In this document: one piece after another, positions 33,893 to 42,548 of the stretch
How positions within the stretch are numbered: position 1 is the first letter of the stretch
How the letters are laid out: each line of letters starts with the position of its first letter
Source of the DNA: an uncultured Lysobacteraceae bacterium
GTDB taxonomy: Bacteria > Pseudomonadota > Gammaproteobacteria > Xanthomonadales > Xanthomonadaceae
Reading direction: 5' to 3'
DNA length: 53,272 nucleotides
Assembly: GCA_937897645.1 (NCBI GenBank)
Contig: CALCNV010000165.1
Coordinates: 1 to 53,272, forward strand
The notes under the pieces: generated by a model
Told to the model about the DNA's origin: nothing
The model's database searches: none
Seen by the model: the letters and a program-made list of their open reading frames with translations, nothing else
Made by a program: the position numbers and the translations under genes

Positions 33893-35909
33893 AATAGCCG
33901 GGTGTTTCGCGGTCGCGGCGTTCGATTTCCGCCAAGGGATACGTAGAACGGGGACCATCGTATTTTTCACGCGCCTCGCTGAAATCACGGCCGAACAGGT
34001 CGGTCGCTTCCGCGCGCACGCGCCAGCGGTCGTTGATCCGGCGTTCGACGAACAGCGTCCAGCCCATGGCTTCGGATTCGTGGGCGACTTCGTCGAAACT
34101 GTATTTGGTTTCGCGTTCGGCGATGTGCTCGAACTCGATTCCCCAGTTGAGGCGCAACGCGGGCAGGTCCTGGGTCAGACTGACACTGCCTTCGAAGGGA
34201 TTTTCTTCGGAAATGCCACGCCGTTCGCCGGTGACCGGATCGGTCACCTTGCTCTCGCGCCACAGCAGCGAAGAACGCAACTGCGCGCCGGTGAAACCGA
34301 AGCGGTCCAGCGGCGCGGAAAATTCCAGTGCAAGCGTGTCGCGCTTGCCGTCGCCGATATTGCCCGGTGCGTCGAAGACATCGTCCGGAGTCACGATCAA
34401 CACGCGATCCACCACGTCGCTGATGCGGTCGTGGGTCCACGACAGGGTGAGCGCGGCGTCGGTCCAGAAGTGGTATTCCCACGCGGCCACCATGCGCCAG
34501 GTCTTGTCCGGTTCCAGCTCCGCATTGCCTGCCGTCACTACGCCGGTATCAAGCGAAGCAGAGGCCACGAAATCGGAGAATTCGAGTTGGCCGACCTCGC
34601 GGGAGACCGACAGACGCAGCTGGTTGCTTTCATTGGCATCCCAACGCAGCGCGACGCGCGGCTTCGGGTAAGTGAACTTGCGTTGCAGTGGGCTGTCACC
34701 GGTCTGGGTGATCGATGAATTCTCGACGCGCAGTCCAGCTTCCAGCACCCAGTCCTCGGCCGGCCTCCAGGTAGCACCCAACGCCGCCTCGATGCGCTCT
34801 TCTTCAATGCGCACATCCGATCCGGGCAGGATCACCGGAGTTCCATTCTCTTCAAGGCGCGCCTCGCTTTCCAGGAAATTGAATGCGCCTTCCAGCGAAG
34901 CAGCCAATGAAAGGTTTGGCGACCATTCGTGGGTCAGGTCGATGCGGCCGATGGTTTCACCGGTATCGGTGGTTTCCTGGAAGGTTTCGGCTTCGTCCTC
35001 TTCGCGCGAATCCTCCAGGCTCTGGAGCCACCCGAGTTGTTGGGTTGCCATCAACTCCAGCGTGGAGTGCGTGCCCAGTTGACGCACGAAGCGTGCCCCG
35101 AACTCGGCTTCTCGCAGATCCTCGTGCTCATCGACGACTTCAGTACTTTCGCCGGATTCAGTGATGCGTGTATCGCTGCGTACATCTTCTCCGCGCAGGG
35201 CTGCGGTCAAGGTAAGCAGGCCTTGCGCAAGCGGTTGCCGCCAACTTGCGCTGGCCTCCCCCTGGTTGTTGGTGGTGCGGTTATCCAGTTGTTGTTCCTG
35301 CAACAACGCACCATCGGGATCCGTGGTGCGGATCGTGCCACGGCCGCTGTCGTCGTCGAGTTCGGGCTGCAGCTTGATAGCCAGGTCGAGCGCACGCTCG
35401 TCCCAGCGGCGGCCGTATTCCCATTGCGCTTGTGGAGCCGCCCAGCCATCCGTCGAAGCGACGACGCCGGCTTCGATCGCCGACTCGGTGGTGGCGTCAC
35501 GGCGTCGAACGATGTTTGCCAGCAACGCATGGCCAGCCATGTCGATGCCGGCGGTGCCGCTACGCACCAGTTCAATGCGATCGACGCCATGCGCCGGGAT
35601 GCGTTTCAGCAAGTCGTCGATGTCCTCGCGCTTGCTGGCGGGGCGGGCGCCATCGATGAGGACATTGCCTTGCGCCGCGGCATAGCCACGCACGTCGGCG
35701 TCCGCTTCGACGATGACGAAACCGGGCAGGCGCTGCACCATCTCGAGCGCATTGGCAGGGGCGCTGGCAGCGAAATACTCGGGCGGGAATGCAGTGATGG
35801 ATTGTTCTGGCGTTGCCGTGATGGGGGTCTGTGCACCTGCCTGCAGCGCGGGCCCGAAGCAGGCGGCAATGGCCAGCCATAGCAGTGAGTAAGTAGCGTG
35901 GACCCGCAT
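33858..35909 (-). CDS. TonB-dependent receptor, short type, linked to a PepSY/two-component operon
   Basis: 683 aa. Signal peptide ending LQAGA-QTP (about 26), a plug of about 110 residues (ALEMVQRLPGFVIVEADADVRGYAAAQGNVLIDGARPASKREDIDDLLKRIPAHGVDRIELVRSG) and an acidic barrel ending FRRSMGD. The plug QRLPGF and VLIDG motifs confirm the family, although no clear TonB box is seen. Divergent from the PepSY-response regulator-kinase operon, which probably controls it. The last 35 bases overlap the 3' end of the PhoD-like gene on the other strand. Ligand unknown: metal, phytate complex or other. Confidence 0.85.
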   Translation of the reverse strand: MRVHATYSLLWLAIAACFGPALQAGAQTPITATPEQSITAFPPEYFAASAPANALEMVQRLPGFVIVEADADVRGYAAAQGNVLIDGARPASKREDIDDLLKRIPAHGVDRIELVRSGTAGIDMAGHALLANIVRRRDATTESAIEAGVVASTDGWAAPQAQWEYGRRWDERALDLAIKLQPELDDDSGRGTIRTTDPDGALLQEQQLDNRTTNNQGEASASWRQPLAQGLLTLTAALRGEDVRSDTRITESGESTEVVDEHEDLREAEFGARFVRQLGTHSTLELMATQQLGWLQSLEDSREEDEAETFQETTDTGETIGRIDLTHEWSPNLSLAASLEGAFNFLESEARLEENGTPVILPGSDVRIEEERIEAALGATWRPAEDWVLEAGLRVENSSITQTGDSPLQRKFTYPKPRVALRWDANESNQLRLSVSREVGQLEFSDFVASASLDTGVVTAGNAELEPDKTWRMVAAWEYHFWTDAALTLSWTHDRISDVVDRVLIVTPDDVFDAPGNIGDGKRDTLALEFSAPLDRFGFTGAQLRSSLLWRESKVTDPVTGERRGISEENPFEGSVSLTQDLPALRLNWGIEFEHIAERETKYSFDEVAHESEAMGWTLFVERRINDRWRVRAEATDLFGRDFSEAREKYDGPRSTYPLAEIERRDRETPGYFSLVFRRSMGD

Positions 35910-35961
35910 GCTGGACGATTTCCCTGGATGAGGGCCACAGGCTAGACTGGCGATGCTGACA

Positions 35962-35995
35962 CGACGGCCGCCGTCGCTGTCAGGTCAATGTCAGG
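35962..35995 (+). promoter_or_regulatory. Pho-box-like direct repeat and dyad between TBDR and PepSY genes
   Basis: CTGTCAGGTCAATGTCAGG (35977-35995) contains TGTCAGG twice with an 11-base period, the spacing of OmpR/PhoB-family operators and close to the Pho-box CTGTCAT pattern, though the spacer is GC-rich rather than AT-rich. A perfect dyad CGACGG-CCG-CCGTCG (35962-35976) abuts it. The gap is 108 bases long. Binding by the adjacent response regulator or by PhoB are both possible. Confidence 0.45.
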
Positions 35996-36017
35996 ATAGC
36001 CGTTGCATGCTCGGCCC

Positions 36018-36344
36018 ATGAACATACCCACACGCCTCCGCACCCTTGCCGCCCCACTCGCGTTGCTCGCGGTGGCCAGCCTGTTTCCTGCCGCGACCGC
36101 ACTGGCGGCGAAGGACGACCATGTCGAAGCACGCGAATTGCTGAAACGTGGCGAGATCCTGCCGCTTGCGCAGATACTGGAGGTGGCCCAGCGCCGCGTC
36201 CCCGGCGACGTGATCGAAGTCGAGCTGGAGCGCGAGGACACGGGCTGGGAATATGACGTCAAGGTGCTCACGCCTACCGGCCAGGTGCGCAAGATCACCT
36301 TGAATGCACGCAATGGCGCGGTCGTGAAGATCAAGGACGATTGA
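36018..36344 (+). CDS. PepSY-domain periplasmic protein
   Basis: 108 aa with a signal peptide (MNIPTRLRTLAAPLALLAVASLFPAATALA, about 1-30) and one PepSY domain (ARELLKRGEILPLAQILEVAQRRVPGDVIEVELEREDTGWEYDVKVLTPTGQVRKITLNARNG). Such small PepSY proteins often precede PhoP/QseB-type two-component genes and may modulate the sensor in the periplasm. ATG 36018 lacks a ribosome binding site; the in-frame TTG 36003 has AGGA seven bases upstream and is a real alternative. The stop overlaps the response regulator start (TGATG). Confidence 0.82.
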   Translation: MNIPTRLRTLAAPLALLAVASLFPAATALAAKDDHVEARELLKRGEILPLAQILEVAQRRVPGDVIEVELEREDTGWEYDVKVLTPTGQVRKITLNARNGAVVKIKDD

Positions 36345-37006
36345 TGCGCTGCCTGGTCGTCGAAGACGATCCGGATATCCGTGCGGATCTCGAGCGCACG
36401 TTGCAAGCGGCCGGGTTTTCCGTGGACGCCGTGGGCGATGGCGAGGCCGCCTGGTTCCAGGGTGATGTCGAGGACTACGATGCCGCGATCCTCGACCTGG
36501 GCTTGCCGAGATTGGATGGCTTGTCCGTATTGCGACGCTGGCGTGCGGCGGGACGTGCATTCCCGGTGATCGTGCTGTCGGCGCGCAGCGACTGGACCGA
36601 GAAAGTCGAAGGCATAGAGGCCGGTGCAGATGACTATCTGTCCAAGCCTTTCCAGATGGGAGAACTGGTCGCACGCGTGCGCGGCCTGGTACGCCGTGGC
36701 GCAGGGCGCTTGAGCAATATCGTGGAAGTCGGCGGCTTGCGCCTGGACACTACGCGCATGAATGCCATGTTCAACGGTGCGCCCGCGCGCTTGTCGCCGT
36801 TGGAATTCCGTCTTCTTGATTACCTTGCGCACCAGACCGGGCGTGCGGTGCCCGCGGATGAACTCGCGGAACATCTCTACGGCGCTACAGAAAGTGGCGA
36901 CGCCAATGCCATCGAAGCGATCGTAGCGCGGCTGCGCCGCAAGTTCGGTGCAGACATCATCACCACGCGCCGGGGCTTCGGTTACCTGATCGAGCCTGCC
37001 GCGTGA
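36344..37006 (+). CDS. OmpR/PhoB-family response regulator (QseB/PhoP-like)
   Basis: 220 aa: receiver domain (1-115) with acidic pocket VVEDDPD, phospho-acceptor Asp51 in AILDLGLPRLDG, Lys in YLSKPF; C-terminal winged helix (about 130-218) with LSPLEFRLLDYLAHQTGRAVPADELAEHLYG and RRKFGADIITTRRGFGYLIEP. It overlaps the PepSY stop by one base and the kinase by four (GTGA), so the three genes are one operon. Likely targets include its own promoter and the divergent TBDR gene, where an 11-base-period repeat is seen. Confidence 0.93.
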   Translation: MRCLVVEDDPDIRADLERTLQAAGFSVDAVGDGEAAWFQGDVEDYDAAILDLGLPRLDGLSVLRRWRAAGRAFPVIVLSARSDWTEKVEGIEAGADDYLSKPFQMGELVARVRGLVRRGAGRLSNIVEVGGLRLDTTRMNAMFNGAPARLSPLEFRLLDYLAHQTGRAVPADELAEHLYGATESGDANAIEAIVARLRRKFGADIITTRRGFGYLIEPAA

Positions 37007-38346
37007 TAGCGCGTTCGCTACGCTGGCGATTGTTGCTAGGCGCGATGGCAGCGATCCTGGTCGCGCTGTGCGTGGCGTGGCTGTTCATGACTTTGCTGTT
37101 CGAACGTCATCTCGAGCGACGCCTGCAGGCGGACATGACCCGCGATGCGCTGTCCCTGGTCGCCGATCTTTCCTTCGCCGCCGACGGCAGCCCGCTGCTG
37201 GAGGCAGAGCCGGGTGATCCACGCCTGCGCAAACCCGCGGGAGGCTATTACTGGCAGGTGTCGACTGGAAACGGCGTGCTGCGGTCGCGCTCCCTGTGGG
37301 ATGCCGACCTGGAGGCATCCCGCACGCCTCCTGCAAGCGATTGGCAATTGCGGCGCGCGCAAGGGCCTTTCCAGCAGCCGGTTGCGATACTCGAGCGCAA
37401 GCTGCAATTGGAAACGGACGTGCCTGCGGTAGTGGTGCAACTTGCGCAGGACACGCGTCCACTTGCGAGCGCACGCGCCGAGTTCGGGAAGGAACTCGCC
37501 ATCTTCCTTGCCGTACTTTGGCTGGTGCTGTCGGCGGCCGCATGGTTGCAGGTGACGCTGGGCTTGAAGCCATTGGGGAAGATACGAGGCGAACTCGCTG
37601 CCTTGCGCGACAGTGCCAGCGCGCGTTTGCCGGATTCGCACCTGCAGGAAATACAGCCGCTCACCGACGCCATCAATTCGCTGGCTGACACGCGTGAAGG
37701 CGACCTGGAGATGGCACGCCGGCGCGCAACGGATCTTGCCCATGGACTGAAGACGCCGCTTGCCGCCATGGCCGCGCAGAGTCGTCGCGCACGTGAAGCA
37801 GGTGCCGATGCGGCCGCTGATGGGATGGATCGCGCAATCGCCGCCATTGGCAGCACCATTGACGCAGAACTTGCGCGTGCTCGCATTGCCGTGGCGGGGC
37901 GGGCCTCCGGAAGTTTCATCGCGCTGAGGCCTGTGGTCGAACGCCTGGTCACGGTGCTGGAACATACAGAGAAGGGCGGAGAGGTGGCTTTTGCCATCGA
38001 TGTGCCTGCCACTCTGCAGTTGGCCATCCGGCCGGATGATATTTCCGAAATTCTGGGCGCCGTGCTGGAAAACGCGGTGAAGTACGCGCGTCGCCAGGTG
38101 CGTGTCACCGGCAACGCCGGTCCGGAATGGACCAGCCTGTCGATCGAGGATGACGGCCCGGGTATTGCGCAGGATCGCGTCGAAGATGCGCTGATGCGTG
38201 GAGGACGCCTGGATGAATCGGGTAGCGGAAGCGGGTTGGGCCTGGCGATTGCGCGTGAGCTGGTTGAAGCAATGGGTGGCGCGATCGAGCTGGGAGAATC
38301 CACGCTTGGCGGCTTGAAGATCCGTTTCGTGTGGGGAGCGAAGTGA
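37003..38346 (+). CDS. Sensor histidine kinase of the PepSY/TBDR module
   Basis: 447 aa: one N-terminal transmembrane helix (about 8-30), a periplasmic domain of about 130 residues, a second helix (about 165-187), then a HisKA-like region with DLAHGLKTPLAAMAA (His247) and an ATPase domain with N-box LGAVLENAVKYARRQV, DDGPGI and GSGSGLGLAIARELVEAMGG. Resembles the PhoQ/QseC sensors paired with PepSY proteins. GTG 37003 overlaps the regulator stop. The signal is unknown; metal ions or phosphate limitation would fit the surroundings. Converges with the alcohol dehydrogenase gene across a 56-base gap. Confidence 0.92.
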   Translation: MIARSLRWRLLLGAMAAILVALCVAWLFMTLLFERHLERRLQADMTRDALSLVADLSFAADGSPLLEAEPGDPRLRKPAGGYYWQVSTGNGVLRSRSLWDADLEASRTPPASDWQLRRAQGPFQQPVAILERKLQLETDVPAVVVQLAQDTRPLASARAEFGKELAIFLAVLWLVLSAAAWLQVTLGLKPLGKIRGELAALRDSASARLPDSHLQEIQPLTDAINSLADTREGDLEMARRRATDLAHGLKTPLAAMAAQSRRAREAGADAAADGMDRAIAAIGSTIDAELARARIAVAGRASGSFIALRPVVERLVTVLEHTEKGGEVAFAIDVPATLQLAIRPDDISEILGAVLENAVKYARRQVRVTGNAGPEWTSLSIEDDGPGIAQDRVEDALMRGGRLDESGSGSGLGLAIARELVEAMGGAIELGESTLGGLKIRFVWGAK

Positions 38347-38402
38347 TCGAACTCCGGTTGCCTGCATATGCCTGCTTCGGATTCACCTGGACTTACAACT
38401 GT

Positions 38403-39533
38403 TCAATCAAACACGACGACCTGGCGGATGGCCTCTCCAGCCGCCATGCGATCAAAACCCAGGTTGATGTCGTCCAGCGCCAACGTGTGCGTCAGCAGGC
38501 GTTCGACGGGCAGCAAGCCGTTCCTGTACATCGCGATGAAGCGGGGTATGTCGCGTGTCGGCACCGCGGAACCCATGTATGAACCCTTCAGCGTGCGCTC
38601 TTCAGCGACCAGGCTCAACGCGGGGATGCTGAGCATGCGATGCGGTGGCGGCAGGCCTACGCTGATGGTGGTGCCACCGCGTCGGGTCGCTGCATAGGCC
38701 TGTGCCAGCACGTGTTCGTTGCCGACGGATTCGATGGCGTGCAAGACGCCGCCCTTGCTGATCTCGCGGATCGTATCCACGAAGCCATCTTCATTGCTGT
38801 TGATGCAGTGGCTGGCGCCGAGTTCGCGCGCCAGCGCCAGCTTTCCCGGAACTATGTCCACCGCAATCAATGGATATGCGGACGCCGCGCGAGCGCCAAG
38901 CAACGCTGCCAAACCCACGCCACCCAGTCCGAATACCGCAACGCTTTCGCCCGGCAGTACGCGCGCCGTGTTGACCACGGCACCTACGCCGGTCATCACC
39001 GCACAACCAAACAACGCTGCAATCCGTGGCGGCAGGTCTGCATCAATGCGCACGGCCGAGCGCGCGGACACCGTGGTGTACTCGGCGAAACCGGAAACAC
39101 CCAAATGATGCTGCAAGGGCGCGCTGGAGGCATCCTGCCAGCGACTGCCTCCCCCGATCAATTGTCCGCTGGTGTTGGCGTATGCCCCGGGTTCGCACAG
39201 GGCAGGGCGGCCACTCGCACAAGGATCGCAGTGGCCGCACATTGGCACGAAGGAAAACACCACACGATCGCCGACTGAAAAATCGCGCACACCGGGGCCT
39301 ATCTCCACTACCTCGCCCGTGGCCTCATGTCCCAGCACCATCGGCAATGGACGCGGTCGTGAACCATCGATCACGGACAGGTCCGAATGACACAAGCCGG
39401 CGGCCAGCACGCGCACGCATAGTTCCGCAGGGCCGGGCGGGTCGAGTGAGAGCGCCTCGATGGAGAGAGGTCGTGATTGCGCATACGGCGCGGGCAATCC
39501 CATCTGGCGCAGGACCGCGCCCCGCACGTTCAT
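38403..39533 (-). CDS. Zinc-dependent alcohol dehydrogenase (MDR family)
   Basis: 376 aa medium-chain dehydrogenase. Catalytic zinc ligands in GLCHSD and GHEATGEVVE, structural zinc cysteines in CGHCDPCASGRPALC, NAD-binding VFGLGGVGLAALLGARA. Similar to class III-like/AdhC alcohol dehydrogenases acting on primary or aryl alcohols. Last gene of the minus-strand operon iclR-permease-thioesterase-ADH; its ATG overlaps the thioesterase stop by four bases. Substrate unknown; an alcohol feeding the divergent beta-oxidation-type genes is likely. Confidence 0.9.
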   Translation of the reverse strand: MNVRGAVLRQMGLPAPYAQSRPLSIEALSLDPPGPAELCVRVLAAGLCHSDLSVIDGSRPRPLPMVLGHEATGEVVEIGPGVRDFSVGDRVVFSFVPMCGHCDPCASGRPALCEPGAYANTSGQLIGGGSRWQDASSAPLQHHLGVSGFAEYTTVSARSAVRIDADLPPRIAALFGCAVMTGVGAVVNTARVLPGESVAVFGLGGVGLAALLGARAASAYPLIAVDIVPGKLALARELGASHCINSNEDGFVDTIREISKGGVLHAIESVGNEHVLAQAYAATRRGGTTISVGLPPPHRMLSIPALSLVAEERTLKGSYMGSAVPTRDIPRFIAMYRNGLLPVERLLTHTLALDDINLGFDRMAAGEAIRQVVVFD

Positions 39534-39982
39534 GCGTCGGTCGCCACGAGCAGGCGCTGCAGAGCCTGGCGCAAACGGTCGGGCAGTGGCGCTGCGCGTC
39601 GGCTTATCCTGTCCACGAACACATGCACGAACCAGCCTTCCGCCGCAGGCTGCGCCTGGCCCTCGCGGAACAGGCCGATCCCGTAGCGCACGCTGGAATT
39701 TCCCAGGTGCTCCACGCGCAGCGCCGCCTCGATGGTTTCCGGGAATGCAATCGGGCCGACGAAGCGGCAGTGCGATTCCGCGCAGAGTCCTATCGTCGCA
39801 CCGTGATGGATATCCAGTCCGCCCTCGGCTATCAGGTAGGTGTTGATGACCGTGTCGAAGTAGCTGTAGTACTCGACATTGTTGACATGGCCATAGACGT
39901 CGTTGTCCTTCCAGCGCGTGCTGATGGGCAGGAAATGGCGATAGCCGTCGCGTGCATTCATGAGGGTGGAATCCGTGGTCAT
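39530..39982 (-). CDS. Hot-dog fold acyl-CoA thioesterase (YbgC/4HBT-like)
   Basis: 150 aa single hot-dog domain. TRWKDNDVYGHVNNVEYYSYFDTVINTYL carries the family's active-site Asp and the HVNN motif; CRFVGPIAFPETIEAALRVEHLGNSSVRYGIGLF is the central helix-strand region. Would hydrolyse an acyl-CoA and so release a free acid or recover CoA. Overlaps both neighbours by four bases (ATGA), so it is translationally coupled to the permease and the alcohol dehydrogenase. Confidence 0.88.
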   Translation of the reverse strand: MTTDSTLMNARDGYRHFLPISTRWKDNDVYGHVNNVEYYSYFDTVINTYLIAEGGLDIHHGATIGLCAESHCRFVGPIAFPETIEAALRVEHLGNSSVRYGIGLFREGQAQPAAEGWFVHVFVDRISRRAAPLPDRLRQALQRLLVATDA

Positions 39983-41349
39983 GTATCGAAACCGGTGGGC
40001 GGCAGGGCGGCGGCTTCCCCTGGACTGGCTTGCTTGCGTTCCAGTCCGACCATCAGCAGGCAGGCACTGATGCCGACCAGCAGGCCCAGCCAGGGCTCGA
40101 ACACAGCGAGCGCGGTGCCCGTCAGCAGCGCGGTGCCGCGCGATGTCGCGTCGCGTGGGATGGTCATGCCGATGTAGGCGCAGGCAAAACCCGACAACAC
40201 CAGGGTCAGCGACAGGGCGATGCCGAGCAGCGGCTTCAGGCCGGTCAGCAGTGGCAGCAGGAAATAGATGAAGGGAATCGCCATCAGGTAATAGGACAAC
40301 ATGCCGCTGTGCAGGTCACGCATCGCGCCCGCACCCTCTTTCCAGCGGTTGACCACGATCACGTGCACGCCCGTCCACAGCGTGCCCTGTGTCGGGAAGA
40401 ACGGCGCCACCAGGGCCGAACCGAAATTGCGGATCGCCAGCGCCAAGTGCGAGCGATTGGAGTCAATTTCGACCGGATCATCCTTGCGACTTGGCATCGC
40501 TTCACGCAGCACTTCGTCTCCCGTGACCCAGTCGCCGAACTGGATCACGTAGGTGATCAGCACCAGGGGGATGCTGTTCACGTACATGTCCGCAGTCGGC
40601 CAGCCAATGCTGAAAGGCGACATTTTGGCAATGGTTTCGCTGACCGGTGGCAACAGCCAGCCCCATTGGATTTCGAAATTCACTTCTCCTACCAGCGGAC
40701 CAACGATGGCTGCCGCGATGAAGCCGGGCAACAGTCCCATCGCAGCCAGCAAGGCGAAGCCGCGGTGGCGAGCCTTGAGTTTCTGGAAGGGAATGGAGAA
40801 CAGGAACACCATGCACACCGCGCATGCAACGATGGTGGTGATGGGTTGCTGCAGCAGGAATTTCTCCGCGTCGTCCACGAACACCTGCTTGAACGATGCA
40901 ATTGCAGCGCCCAGCAGGATGCCTGCCTTCAGGGTCGGCGGCATCCAGTGCATCAACTTGCGTCCAAGTCCCGTGATGCCCAGCACCAGCACCAGGGCGG
41001 CGAAGCACAGCGACAGCGCGGTCATCGCCTGGAAGCGTTGTACGGGATCCGGATAGCCGGCGAACACGAAGGCCATCACCAGCGGTAGTGCGGCGGTGTT
41101 CCAACCTGGCGCATATGGCTCGCCGAACACGTACAGCGCCGACACCAGGAACACGCTGTGCAACATGGTGCAGGTGATGGCCTGTTCGAAACTCAGTCCG
41201 AAATACCCCACCAGCACCGGGACCAGGGCCAACCCGGTCGCGGTGGACACCAGCAGGCCCTGCAGGAATTCCGGCCACAATAATTTCGTGTGGTAGAACG
41301 GCAAGCGAAAATTGAACGGTCCCCAGCGCCAGCCTTGCGAGTTTTTCAT
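39979..41349 (-). CDS. Multi-spanning inner-membrane permease (possibly NCS2/SLC23-like)
   Basis: 456 aa with about 12 hydrophobic segments starting near residue 25. Features such as SAIRNFGSALVAPFFPTQGTLWTGVHVIV and an inverted pair of seven-helix-like halves are suggestive of the UraA/SulP fold, but I do not recognise a specific family signature and the substrate is unknown. It is the first structural gene behind the IclR regulator and is coupled to the thioesterase, so it probably imports the substrate of this catabolic module, likely an organic acid or alcohol. Confidence 0.7.
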   Translation of the reverse strand: MKNSQGWRWGPFNFRLPFYHTKLLWPEFLQGLLVSTATGLALVPVLVGYFGLSFEQAITCTMLHSVFLVSALYVFGEPYAPGWNTAALPLVMAFVFAGYPDPVQRFQAMTALSLCFAALVLVLGITGLGRKLMHWMPPTLKAGILLGAAIASFKQVFVDDAEKFLLQQPITTIVACAVCMVFLFSIPFQKLKARHRGFALLAAMGLLPGFIAAAIVGPLVGEVNFEIQWGWLLPPVSETIAKMSPFSIGWPTADMYVNSIPLVLITYVIQFGDWVTGDEVLREAMPSRKDDPVEIDSNRSHLALAIRNFGSALVAPFFPTQGTLWTGVHVIVVNRWKEGAGAMRDLHSGMLSYYLMAIPFIYFLLPLLTGLKPLLGIALSLTLVLSGFACAYIGMTIPRDATSRGTALLTGTALAVFEPWLGLLVGISACLLMVGLERKQASPGEAAALPPTGFDT

Positions 41350-41392
41350 GGTGCGGTGTGCTCCCCGATCTGCGACATGCCGTGGTGAAAAT

Positions 41393-42211
41393 TCAGAACC
41401 GTCCCTTGGTCAACTCGTAGATGTTGTTGCGCAACGCAACCAGCCTCGGGCCCACATCGTGCAAGAGCTTTTGCTGGGTCATCACCGATACGCGTCCGCT
41501 GCAGTTGAATGCAAGTACGCGACTGCGATCGGTCGACACCATCGGCACGCCAATGGCGAATACATCCGGGTTCCAGTCACCCAGCGAGAAACAGAAGCCG
41601 TAGTTCTCGTAATCACGTCGTGCGCGCAGGATGCCGGCGCGTATCTTCGGCCAGTAGCCGGGCTCGCAGTCCTCGCGAAGTTCGGCGAGTCGTTGCTCGA
41701 ATACATGCAAGGGCCGTGCGGCCAGATCCGCGCGGCCCAATGCCGTCGAACCGTGCGGCACCCGTGCGCCCGGCTCCAGTTTCAACTGGAACGTGGCATC
41801 GCCCTGGCAGACTTCCAGCAGCACCATGCGCAATCCATCAGCGGCACCCAGCATCACCGCAGACTCCGTGTACGAAGCCAACTCGCGCATCAGTGGTCGT
41901 GCAAGGGTCACCACGTCGTTGCTTTTCATGAAGGCGTGGCCAAGGGCCAGTACTGCGGTGCCCAGCGTATATTTTTCCAGCTTGGGCGAGTACTCAAGGT
42001 AACCCAGCGCGGACAGGGTGAACGTCAGCCGCGATACCGTGGGTTTTGGCAGGCCAGTGCGTCGCACGATGTCCTGGTTGCCGAGGAACTGCTCGCCGTG
42101 TTCGAAGCAACGCAGGATGGAAAACCCGCGCGACAGGGCGCTGACGAATTGCGGATGGTCTTCATCAATCGAATGGATGAAGGTATCTACGTTGCGTTTC
42201 GGATTTCCCAC
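41393..42211 (-). CDS. IclR-family transcriptional regulator
   Basis: Winged-helix HTH (FVSALSRGFSILRCFEHGEQFLGNQDIVRRTGLPKPTVSRLTFTLSALGYLEYS) followed by the IclR effector-binding domain (about residues 100-270). GTG 42211 is preferred because GGAG lies nearby upstream; the longer frame from TTG 42289 has no ribosome binding site and adds 26 residues of low complexity. Located upstream of the permease operon and divergent from the fadB-like gene, so it likely controls both, probably in response to the imported compound. Confidence 0.87.
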   Translation of the reverse strand: MGNPKRNVDTFIHSIDEDHPQFVSALSRGFSILRCFEHGEQFLGNQDIVRRTGLPKPTVSRLTFTLSALGYLEYSPKLEKYTLGTAVLALGHAFMKSNDVVTLARPLMRELASYTESAVMLGAADGLRMVLLEVCQGDATFQLKLEPGARVPHGSTALGRADLAARPLHVFEQRLAELREDCEPGYWPKIRAGILRARRDYENYGFCFSLGDWNPDVFAIGVPMVSTDRSRVLAFNCSGRVSVMTQQKLLHDVGPRLVALRNNIYELTKGRF

Positions 42212-42454
42212 CGCCTGCTCCAGGTACTCGATAAGTGCCAATGACGTTTTGTCGCCGGATGCTGAAGGTGCAAGTGATGCACGAACCAAGCGGCATATTT
42301 CGTATGGTGGAACAGTGTTTCGATATCTTCATTGAATCCTAGTCGCGGTCTTTGGATCACGCAAGGCATGCGATTCGAGTCCAAAGAGCGTTTCCAGCGT
42401 GGTTGCAAACAGACTTGTTGATTTCAGAGAACGGCATGGCTACTGTTGATTTTC

Positions 42455-42487
42455 AATTAAGAAACTTAATTCCGTTATGCGGAATTA
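42455..42487. promoter_or_regulatory. Two overlapping dyads in the IclR/FadB-like divergent region
   Basis: AATTAAG-AAA-CTTAATT (42455-42471) and TAATTCCG-TTATG-CGGAATTA (42467-42487) are both perfect and share five bases. They lie 62-94 bases before the fadB-like start. Candidate binding sites for the IclR-type regulator; the pair could give cooperative binding. The remainder of 42212-42548 shows no gene. Confidence 0.5.
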
Positions 42488-42548
42488 GTGAATCGTCTCG
42501 CTGCAAGCATCAGTAGTCCGCTTTCGTCCACAAGGATCTAAAACCAAG

